In this document: in pieces, positions 1 through 5,830 of the stretch
Numbering within the stretch: position 1 is the stretch's first letter
How the letters are laid out: every line of letters starts with the position of its first letter
Origin: Alphaproteobacteria bacterium
GTDB taxonomy: Bacteria; Pseudomonadota; Alphaproteobacteria; Rhizobiales; Xanthobacteraceae
Assembly: GCA_005883115.1 (NCBI GenBank)
Contig: VAZQ01000274.1
Location: 1-7,109 of the forward strand
DNA: 7,109 bases
Reading direction: 5' to 3'
Notes under the pieces: generated by a model
The model's database searches: none
Told to the model about the DNA's origin: nothing
What the model saw: the letters and a program-made list of their open reading frames with translations, nothing else
Program-made: the position numbers and the translations under genes

Positions 1-1
1 G

Positions 2-2959
2 GGCATGGCCGAACCGGTGCGGCTTGATTTTTTCGGCAACATCCTGGAGACGGTCCGCAGCTTCGACCCCGAAACACAGCGCACGACAGATCAGTTGCGC
101 GCGCTAGATCTCCTGCCGGTCGCCGAGTTCCAGCTTACGAGTGAGACCATTCGACGCTTCCGCCTCGCTTATGTGGAAGCATTCGGTGTGCCTGCGCCCG
201 ATGACGTTCTCTACCATGCGGTCACCGAAGGTCGGCGCCACCCCGGCATGGAGCATTGGCTTGCGCTCTTCCATGACCGGCTCGATTCCCTTTTCGATTA
301 CCTGACAGGCTGTCCCATAGTCCTCGAGCCGCTGGCCGAGGATGCTGTGCGCGAGCGGCTCCATCAGATCGAGGACTATTACGAGGCACGCCAGCAAGCG
401 CTCGCCCAGCGCGGACCAGGCCCGCCCTACAAGCCGCTGTCGCCCCAACGGCTCTATTTCACGGAGGCCGACTGGCGTGCTCGGCTCGATGCCGCGGCCC
501 TGGTGCGGCTGACCCCGTTCAAGGAGCCGGAGGGGCACGGGCATCTCATCGATGTCGGCACCAAGCAGGGGCGCAATTTTGCCGCCGAGCGCGCCGAGCC
601 CGGCCGAAATGTGTTCGAAGCCGCGACCCGGCACGTCTCCACCCTGAAGGCCGACGGCAAGCGCGTGATCGTCGCACTTTGGAGCGAAGGTGCCCGCGAG
701 CGCATGTGCCACGTGCTCGCCGACCACGGGCTCGGGGAGTTCGCGTTGGTTGAGTCGTGGCCGCAGGTGCTCGCGCTGCCGAAGTCACACGTCGCACTGA
801 CGGTTCTTGGGATCGAAAGCGGGTTCGAGACCGCCGAGGCGGCCGTAATCGGCGAGCAGGACATTCTGGGCGATCGGCTCGTGCGCCCGAGACGGGCAGC
901 ACGACGGGGGGAGAATTTCATCGCCGAGGTGACGAGTCTCGCCGCCGGCGATCTCGTTGTGCACGTCGATCACGGCATCGGGCGTTTCGCTGGGCTGCGC
1001 GCGATCGAGGCGGCCGGCGCGCCGCACGACTGCCTCGAGATTCATTACGCCGGCGGCGACAAGCTGTTCCTGCCGGTCGAAAACGTCGAGCTTTTGTCCC
1101 GCTACGGCGCGGAAGAGGCGCAGGTCGAGCTCGATCGGCTCGGCGGCGGTGCCTGGCAGGCGCGCAAGGCCCGCATGAAGCGCCGCATTCGCCATATTGC
1201 CGACACACTGATCAAGATCGCCGCCGAACGCCAGTTGCGCGAGGCGCCGCCGTTGATGGTCGAGCCCGGATCCTACGACGAGTTTTGTGCCGGCTTTCCC
1301 TACGAGGAGACCGAGGACCAGCAGGCCGCCATAGACGTCGTCTTGGACGAACTCGCTTCCGGACGGCCCATGGACCGGCTGATCTGCGGCGACGTGGGCT
1401 TCGGTAAGACAGAGGTGGCGTTGCGCGCTGCCTTCGTCGCCGCCATGAACGGCAGGCAAGTCGCGATGGTAGTTCCTACCACGCTGCTTGCGCGCCAGCA
1501 TGCCCACACCTTTTTGGAACGCTTCCGCGGATTTCCCGTCAACATCGCGCAAGCCTCACGATTGGTTTCGTCATCTGAGTTGGCTCAGGTGAAGAAACGG
1601 ATTGGCGACGGCAGCGCCGACATCGTCATCGGCACGCATGCGCTGCTCGGCAAGACGATCAAGTTTCGAGACCTCGGCCTTCTAATCATCGACGAGGAGC
1701 AACATTTCGGGGTCGCCCACAAGGAAAAGCTAAAGCAGTTGCGCACCGAAGTGCATGTGCTCACGCTCACGGCAACACCAATCCCGCGCACATTGCAGCT
1801 GGCCCTCTCGGGGGTGCGTGATCTGTCCATCATCGCCTCGCCGCCGGTCGATCGGCTCGCCGTGCGCACCTTCGTTGCGCCTTTTGATCCAGTGATCGTG
1901 CGCGAGGCGCTGTTGCGCGAGCGCTACCGCGGCGGGCAGTCTTTTTACGTCTGTCCGCGCATCGAGGATCTCCGCGGGGCCAAGGAGTTTCTTGACAAAC
2001 ATGTGCCGGAAGTGCGCGTCGCCGTCGCTCATGGACAGATGCCCGCGACGGTGCTCGAAGAGATCATGGCCGCGTTCTACGACGGCAAGTACAACTTGCT
2101 GCTCTCGACTACGATCATCGAATCCGGTCTCGACATTCCGACCGCCAACACGCTAATCGTGCACCGCGCCGACTGCTTCGGCCTCTCGCAACTGTATCAG
2201 CTGCGCGGACGCGTGGGCCGTTCCAAGCTACGCGCGTATTCGCTATTCACGTTGCCGGCCGTGGGCAAGATCACGCCCCAGGCCGAACGGCGGCTTAAAG
2301 TGCTGCAGTCGCTCGACACGCTGGGCGCGGGATTCCAGCTCGCCTCCCACGACCTCGATATCCGCGGCGCCGGCAACCTGTTGGGCGAGGAGCAGTCGGG
2401 TCACATCAAGGAAGTCGGCTTTGAGCTGTATCAGCAGATGCTGGAAGAGGCGGTTACGACTCTGAAGGCCGGCATCAGCGCGCCAGTCGCGGATAAGTGG
2501 TCACCGCAGATCACGGTCGGCACACCGGTGATGATTCCCGAGGACTACGTCGCCGACCTGCCGGTGCGTTTGGCGCTTTATCGCCGGCTGGCCGAAATCG
2601 AGGACGAACGCGAGATCGAGGCGTTCGGCGCCGAGCTGGTCGACCGCTTCGGACCATTGCCAGACGAAGTCGAGCACCTCCTCCAGATCGTGGCGATAAA
2701 GTCGCTCTGCCGGCAGGCCAATGTGGAAAAGGTTGAGACCGGGCCCAAGGGGGCGGTCGTGTCGTTCCGTGACAATACCTTCGCCAATCCCGACCCGCTC
2801 GTCGCCTTCATCCGGGATCTCGGCCCAGCCGCTCGGGTGCGGCCGGATATGAAGGTCGTCTTTTTCGACAACTGGGAAAACCCCGACGCGCGCCTGCGTG
2901 GAACTAGCGCCATTTTGCGCAGCCTTGTGGCCCTCGCGCAGCCCGCCAAAGCCGCATGA
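2..2959 (+). CDS. mfd: Transcription-repair coupling factor Mfd, 5'-truncated by the window edge
   Basis: Mfd is a cytoplasmic ATP-dependent translocase that pushes RNA polymerase stalled at DNA damage off the template and recruits UvrA for nucleotide excision repair. The frame is open from the first full codon; the ATG at base 5 is internal, and about 170-190 N-terminal residues lie outside the window (family length about 1150-1170; 984 seen from that ATG). Domains, numbered from that ATG: UvrB-like damage-recognition module to about 300; CarD-like RNA polymerase-interacting domain about 315-375 (GDLVVHVDHGIGRF); Walker A GDVGFGKT 462-469; motif II DEEQ 563-566; motif III TATP 589-592; motif VI QLRGRVGR 732-739; TRG translocation hairpin about 760-815; C-terminal regulatory domain about 836-935. 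All helicase motifs are intact, so the protein should be active. It ends in TGA and converges on the histone-like gene. In related genomes recG and sdhE often precede mfd, but that is not visible here. Confidence 0.98.
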   Translation, partial: GMAEPVRLDFFGNILETVRSFDPETQRTTDQLRALDLLPVAEFQLTSETIRRFRLAYVEAFGVPAPDDVLYHAVTEGRRHPGMEHWLALFHDRLDSLFDYLTGCPIVLEPLAEDAVRERLHQIEDYYEARQQALAQRGPGPPYKPLSPQRLYFTEADWRARLDAAALVRLTPFKEPEGHGHLIDVGTKQGRNFAAERAEPGRNVFEAATRHVSTLKADGKRVIVALWSEGARERMCHVLADHGLGEFALVESWPQVLALPKSHVALTVLGIESGFETAEAAVIGEQDILGDRLVRPRRAARRGENFIAEVTSLAAGDLVVHVDHGIGRFAGLRAIEAAGAPHDCLEIHYAGGDKLFLPVENVELLSRYGAEEAQVELDRLGGGAWQARKARMKRRIRHIADTLIKIAAERQLREAPPLMVEPGSYDEFCAGFPYEETEDQQAAIDVVLDELASGRPMDRLICGDVGFGKTEVALRAAFVAAMNGRQVAMVVPTTLLARQHAHTFLERFRGFPVNIAQASRLVSSSELAQVKKRIGDGSADIVIGTHALLGKTIKFRDLGLLIIDEEQHFGVAHKEKLKQLRTEVHVLTLTATPIPRTLQLALSGVRDLSIIASPPVDRLAVRTFVAPFDPVIVREALLRERYRGGQSFYVCPRIEDLRGAKEFLDKHVPEVRVAVAHGQMPATVLEEIMAAFYDGKYNLLLSTTIIESGLDIPTANTLIVHRADCFGLSQLYQLRGRVGRSKLRAYSLFTLPAVGKITPQAERRLKVLQSLDTLGAGFQLASHDLDIRGAGNLLGEEQSGHIKEVGFELYQQMLEEAVTTLKAGISAPVADKWSPQITVGTPVMIPEDYVADLPVRLALYRRLAEIEDEREIEAFGAELVDRFGPLPDEVEHLLQIVAIKSLCRQANVEKVETGPKGAVVSFRDNTFANPDPLVAFIRDLGPAARVRPDMKVVFFDNWENPDARLRGTSAILRSLVALAQPAKAA

Positions 2960-3078
2960 CCACACGGGGGGTCGCGACCTACCAGTAGTGATCGCTGCGC
3001 TGTGTTGGATTACGCGGGATCGGCGTGACAAGCGCAGGTGGGAACGTGGGCACGCCAGCTCAAGGCGGCCTTGTCGTC

Positions 3079-3582
3079 CTATCTCCTGCGGCGCGCCCTG
3101 GTGCGAGCCGCCTTGCGTGCTGCGGCAGAACGGCGCGCCCCACCTTTCGTGCGCACCGCCTTGCGCGCCGCGGCGGATCGCTGCGAGGCAGTGCGGCGCG
3201 AGGCGGCGCGTCGAGCTTGCCTCGACAGTGCCGCGCGCGACACCGTGCTCCGCGGTTCGCGCTTGAGCACCCGGGAAACGGCGCGGGAGACACGCGGTCG
3301 CCGGTGAGTTTTGCGTTTGTGCTGGCCCGCCGCATAGGCATAAGCGGCACTCCGGCGGGTGCGCGCCTTGGCCTTTCCCCTCCCGGGCGGGCGAAGCCCA
3401 ACGCCCGCACGTCTGGCCTTAGAGAGGCCGACGGCAATGGCCTGCTGCGGTGATCGCGCCCCATGTTCGCCACGGCGGACCTTGCGGATCTCCTCGCGGA
3501 CGAATTCGCCTGCCTGCGTCGTCGGTGCTTTTCCTGCGCGCTTTGCCTTGTGGGCCTTCTCGACTGTTCGCTTCTCCGGCAT
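3079..3582 (-). CDS. Arginine/alanine-rich histone H1-like protein with DUF6496-type N-terminus
   Basis: This 167-residue protein is probably a DNA- or RNA-binding nucleoid-associated protein; the exact role is unknown. The start ATG is set by a strong ribosome binding site (AAGGAG, 7 nt upstream). Residues about 25-63 (GEFVREEIRKVRRGEHGARS, then QQAIAVGLSKARRAG) resemble what I recall as the DUF6496 family. From about residue 65 on it is a low-complexity basic tail. I count 40 Arg, 15 Lys and 35 Ala, with no Asp, Cys or Trp, and only one acidic residue (Glu109) after residue 40. The tail ends in two 16-residue repeats, SAAARKAVRTKGGARR and SAAARKAARTRARRRR. There is no signal peptide or membrane segment. 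The gene converges on mfd, and a 191-bp gap separates it from the oxidoreductase gene upstream, so it probably has its own promoter. The coding assignment is firm because of the ribosome binding site and the recognisable N-terminal segment; the function is inferred from composition. Confidence 0.85.
   Translation of the reverse strand: MPEKRTVEKAHKAKRAGKAPTTQAGEFVREEIRKVRRGEHGARSPQQAIAVGLSKARRAGVGLRPPGRGKAKARTRRSAAYAYAAGQHKRKTHRRPRVSRAVSRVLKREPRSTVSRAALSRQARRAASRRTASQRSAAARKAVRTKGGARRSAAARKAARTRARRRR
3082..3177 (-). repeat. Two tandem 48-bp repeats encoding the basic C-terminal tail
   Basis: Two adjacent 48-bp units (3082-3129 and 3130-3177) encode two 16-residue repeats that both start SAAARKA. 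The best-conserved part is bases 3101-3129 against 3149-3177, 24 of 29 identical. A third, much weaker unit may precede them in the protein (residues 120-135, bases 3178-3225, with Ser, Ala, Arg and Ala in matching positions). The pattern suggests the tail grew by in-frame duplication, as in other H1-like bacterial proteins. Confidence 0.6.
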
Positions 3583-3589
3583 GGTCGTT

Positions 3590-3595
3590 CTCCTT
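3590..3595 (-). promoter_or_regulatory. Ribosome binding site of the histone-like gene
   Basis: On the minus strand this reads AAGGAG, 7 nt before the ATG at 3582-3580. It is the best Shine-Dalgarno match I saw among the minus-strand genes. It fixes the start of the basic protein and suggests it is well translated. Confidence 0.8.
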
Positions 3596-3671
3596 GCGGC
3601 CGGTTCCGATTGTGCGGCGAACGGTCGCGTTAGCGTCGTTCAGCGCAACGCGCCGATCGCGCATTCATCCT

Positions 3672-3697
3672 ATCAATGCACGTGACGCCGAATTGAT
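3672..3697. promoter_or_regulatory. Possible operator: ATCAAT-N14-ATTGAT inverted repeat upstream of the histone-like gene
   Basis: ATCAAT (3672-3677) and ATTGAT (3692-3697) are perfect inverted copies with centres 20 bp apart, about two helical turns. They lie about 90 bp upstream of the histone-like start, in an AT-richer patch of the 191-bp gap 3583-3773. That is where a promoter and a dimeric regulator could sit. A 6-bp arm can arise by chance, and I could not assign a convincing -35/-10 pair, so this is tentative. Confidence 0.25.
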
Positions 3698-3773
3698 CCC
3701 TGACGTGGAACCCACCAACGTTGGCCAGCAGACACATCGGCCTGGCGAGGGCCTGCCGCCTTTTTATTGGAAG

Positions 3774-4430
3774 CTAGCCGGCAACCTGCCATTCGGCTCG
3801 TTCGTCCGCCGCGCGCGCGATCGCTTGCGCGAGATGTTCGGGTGGGTGCGCGCCCTGCACGGCAATATGGCCGCCAAAGGTGAAGCAGGGCACACCGTCG
3901 ATTCCAGCTTCCTTGGCAGAATCGGCTTCCTGTGTGATGCGCTCCACGTCCTCCTCGCTTGCGAGCCGCTCCCGCGTCCGCAGCGCATCGAGGCCGCATG
4001 CGGCTGCCGCCGTAACCAGCACGTCGCGGTTGGTAAGATCGGCACCTTCGGCGAAGTAGAGCTCCATCAGCCGCTGCTTCATCCGCGCGGCCTTGTCGCT
4101 CGCCCACAGAATTAGACGATGGCAATCGAGCGTATTGGGCTGACGCTTGATCTCGTCGAGGTTGTAGATCAGACCCTCCGCTGCCGCAGCCTGCGCGACG
4201 CGCTGCGCGATGGCCCGATAGTGCTCCGGTGAGCCGAACTTCATGGTCAGATATTCGTTGCGGCTGATGCCTTCGCGCGGTACCCAGGGATTTAGGAAGT
4301 AAGGTCGAAATCGCACTTCGACGCGAATGTCGGGTCGCAGCGCGATTGCCTTTTCTAGCCGCCGCTTACCGATGAAGCACCAGGGGCATACGACGTCCGA
4401 CACCATGTCGATCGGTACGGCTGAAGTCAT
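3774..4430 (-). CDS. DsbA family (FrnE-like) cytoplasmic thiol-disulfide oxidoreductase
   Basis: This 218-residue protein has a thioredoxin fold with a helical insertion and probably makes, breaks or shuffles disulfide bonds in cytoplasmic proteins. The N-terminus shows the family signature SDVVCPWCFIGKRRLE, with the active-site pair Cys15 and Cys18 in CPWC. The cis-proline loop is GVPCF, with Pro181, and carries an extra cysteine (Cys182) beside it. The segment FRPYFLNPWVPREG is typical of the FrnE branch. There is no signal peptide or lipobox, which fits FrnE rather than periplasmic DsbA. The frame is open up to 4487, but the ATG at 4430 is preferred: it has GGAG 8 nt upstream and places the first strand at the usual distance from the N-terminus. 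Such proteins are often labelled 2-hydroxychromene-2-carboxylate isomerase because the fold is shared; the intact CPWC argues for redox activity. The gene starts 43 bp after the GGDEF-like gene, so the two may be co-transcribed. Confidence 0.93.
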   Translation of the reverse strand: MTSAVPIDMVSDVVCPWCFIGKRRLEKAIALRPDIRVEVRFRPYFLNPWVPREGISRNEYLTMKFGSPEHYRAIAQRVAQAAAAEGLIYNLDEIKRQPNTLDCHRLILWASDKAARMKQRLMELYFAEGADLTNRDVLVTAAAACGLDALRTRERLASEEDVERITQEADSAKEAGIDGVPCFTFGGHIAVQGAHPPEHLAQAIARAADERAEWQVAG

Positions 4431-4432
4431 GG

Positions 4433-4462
4433 GGCTCGCTCCGCATGCAAGGGGAGCGAGCC
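4433..4462 (-). promoter_or_regulatory. Perfect 10-bp inverted repeat covering the oxidoreductase ribosome binding site
   Basis: GGCTCGCTCC (4433-4442) and GGAGCGAGCC (4453-4462) are exact inverted copies around a 10-nt loop. In the minus-strand transcript the hairpin has 8 G-C and 2 A-U pairs and ends 2 nt before the oxidoreductase ATG. The likely Shine-Dalgarno GGAG (4442-4439) lies inside the 3' arm, so the folded form should block translation initiation. The repeat begins 11 nt after the stop of the upstream GGDEF-like gene. It lacks a following U-run, so a rho-independent terminator is less likely than a translational control element. Confidence 0.55.
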
Positions 4463-4473
4463 TAGTCCCGCCC

Positions 4474-5760
4474 TCACTCGGCGGCAACCTTCACAGGGGC
4501 GCCAAGCCGCGCCACCAATGTGCTGAGGTCATCGGCAGGCTTGACGGCCGCCAGAGTGATCGTTGGTTTAATCACGCGGCGGTCATCACTGGGCGAGAGC
4601 ATGGTGTGCTTGAGCACGCTGGCTATCTGGCGGGCAAGCAGATGGGCGCTGCGAAGGTCCGTTTTGGCGAAAGCCGCGAGGATCGATCCGTCCTGCTCCT
4701 GGCAGGCTAAGTCGGTGTTGCGCCCCAGCCGAGTAAAAAGTCGGGCGGCGTCGACATAAGCGCGGCCATCGGCAATGCCCTCGAAGGTAAAGCGCGCGAT
4801 GGAGAGGGCGACGCCCGTCTCTTGGCTTTCTTGTACCGCGCGCTCGAGCTTGCGCCAAAAGACTTGTGCGACGAGCAGACCGGTATTGGGATCGATGGCC
4901 CCCTCGCTCTCGAGCGATTTCAAGGCGCGCGCCAGCCGAGCTTCGAAGGCATGCAACCGCGCCAGTGGAAGGATGCACTCGACGAGCCGCACGGGATCGC
5001 CTTCGGCGCGCACCAGATTCACGAGGCGCTTGTCATCCGCTGCAGCGTTGTTCAGCACGCCAACCGGTAGATCTTGAAACCGCGTGTCGCTGGCAACCAA
5101 GGTCAGGAGTGCCTCACCAACGCCTGGACCCAACCCCTCGCCAATGATGACCGCGTCCACGTCACGAGCGTTGAGATACCGTGCAGCGGTCTCGATGCTC
5201 AGCGCCCCGATGAGTCCGGCGCGTTCACCGATCGGGGCCGAAAGAACGGGGTAAGAGCCGCCGCGCGCGACGCAGAGCACCGCGGTCTCTTCCAGCAGGT
5301 TCGGCGGCATGAATGTGAATACTTTGTCTGGGCCCGATGCACGCGAGCGCCGCAGCGCGGTTGCATGAAGGGTGCGGATTCGCAGCGCCCAACGCAGCCG
5401 CGCAATCAGGCGATCGGGGCACTCGTTCACTGCGATCGGCAGTGCGCCTGGAATGGCGGGAATGCTGCTCGCGTCGATGACGGAGATCACCGGCGTGACT
5501 GGGCCGCCGCGCATTTCGATGGATTCGATCGCCGCGCTCAGCTGTGTCGGGGAGGGCGTGACTTGCGGGTCAGCGATGGCGATGGCAACGGGCTGGGTCT
5601 CCGCAATGGCGGCGGGTACATCGGCCCAGCGCGTTTGTGCAATCGGGAAGGCGCCTGCCTTGCCAAGCACATTGGCTAGATCGGCCGCCGAACTCTCGGC
5701 AACCATCAGCATCGGACCCAGTAACGCCATGACAAGGAGCCGCTGCGCAGGATGGATCAC
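4474..5760 (-). CDS. Degenerate PleD-like protein: two pseudo-receivers and an inactive GGDEF domain
   Basis: This 428-residue protein appears to be a non-catalytic relative of response-regulator diguanylate cyclases. I recall similar proteins annotated as GGDEF domain-containing in Bradyrhizobium-type genomes. Residues about 15-125 look like a receiver fold (strand MLMVAESS, helix AADLANVLGKAG, then AIADP ending strand 3). Residues about 157-270 look like a second one (VDAVIIGEGLGP), with Gly207 where the phosphorylated Asp would be. After a helical linker, residues 289-420 follow the GGDEF fold: DPNTGLL at 290 matches the usual D-x-LTGL start, but EQDGS (355-359) replaces GGDEF, so cyclase activity is not expected. 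The start is a GTG at 5760, the most upstream start possible before an in-frame stop. Its AGGA sits only 3 nt away, so an internal ATG at 5730, 5712 or 5706 is possible. LLVMALLG near the N-terminus is more likely a fold strand than a signal peptide. A c-di-GMP-binding or scaffold role is inference. Confidence 0.8.
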   Translation of the reverse strand: MIHPAQRLLVMALLGPMLMVAESSAADLANVLGKAGAFPIAQTRWADVPAAIAETQPVAIAIADPQVTPSPTQLSAAIESIEMRGGPVTPVISVIDASSIPAIPGALPIAVNECPDRLIARLRWALRIRTLHATALRRSRASGPDKVFTFMPPNLLEETAVLCVARGGSYPVLSAPIGERAGLIGALSIETAARYLNARDVDAVIIGEGLGPGVGEALLTLVASDTRFQDLPVGVLNNAAADDKRLVNLVRAEGDPVRLVECILPLARLHAFEARLARALKSLESEGAIDPNTGLLVAQVFWRKLERAVQESQETGVALSIARFTFEGIADGRAYVDAARLFTRLGRNTDLACQEQDGSILAAFAKTDLRSAHLLARQIASVLKHTMLSPSDDRRVIKPTITLAAVKPADDLSTLVARLGAPVKVAAE

Positions 5761-5779
5761 ACATCCTAAGCGAGGGCTG

Positions 5780-5795
5780 TTAACGGCTCGTCAAC
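5780..5795 (-). promoter_or_regulatory. Candidate CtrA-type binding site upstream of the GGDEF-like gene
   Basis: The plus strand reads TTAA, seven bases, then TCAAC, one mismatch from the CtrA consensus TTAA-N7-TTAAC. It lies 20 bp upstream of the GTG start, in the 70-bp gap after the YejA-like gene. CtrA is the cell-cycle response regulator of alphaproteobacteria and often controls signalling genes. A single imperfect site in a GC-rich genome is suggestive only. Confidence 0.3.
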
Positions 5796-5830
5796 GAAAT
5801 GAGCTACTTCGGAATCGAAAGTGATTCACT

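Noticed and set aside
104..1552. Long open frames antisense to or offset from mfd, such as 104-727 and 785-1552 on the minus strand and 757-1407 on the plus strand.
   Set aside because: They are compositional shadows of a GC-rich gene with all its helicase motifs intact. The translations look like no known family.
2960..3078. A search for a terminator between mfd and the histone-like gene: the palindrome GGTCGCGACC (2970-2979) and CAAGGCGGCCTTG (3061-3073).
   Set aside because: Neither leaves room for a good loop and stem, and neither is followed by a T-run on either strand. No intrinsic terminator could be supported in this gap.
3025..3453. Plus-strand open frames opposite the histone-like gene, and the alternative minus-strand frame 3419-3664.
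   Set aside because: The arginine and alanine codons of the real gene suppress stop codons in other frames. These frames lack a recognisable domain, and the frame chosen has both the Shine-Dalgarno and the known N-terminal segment.
3739..3765. A short bulged GC stem followed by TTTTT on the plus strand, resembling a terminator.
   Set aside because: It points in the plus direction, but the neighbouring genes are on the minus strand and mfd ends almost 800 bp earlier. The stem is only 3+3 bp with a bulge.
3450..4115. A 221-codon plus-strand open frame running across the histone-like start, the gap and the end of the oxidoreductase gene.
   Set aside because: It is antisense to two well-supported genes, one with a strong ribosome binding site and the other with a CPWC signature. 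The translation shows no recognisable domain.
4431..4487. A longer version of the oxidoreductase starting at 4487 and overlapping the stop of the GGDEF-like gene.
   Set aside because: It adds 19 residues before the conserved first strand and has no visible ribosome binding site. The ATG at 4430 has GGAG at 8 nt and the usual family N-terminus.
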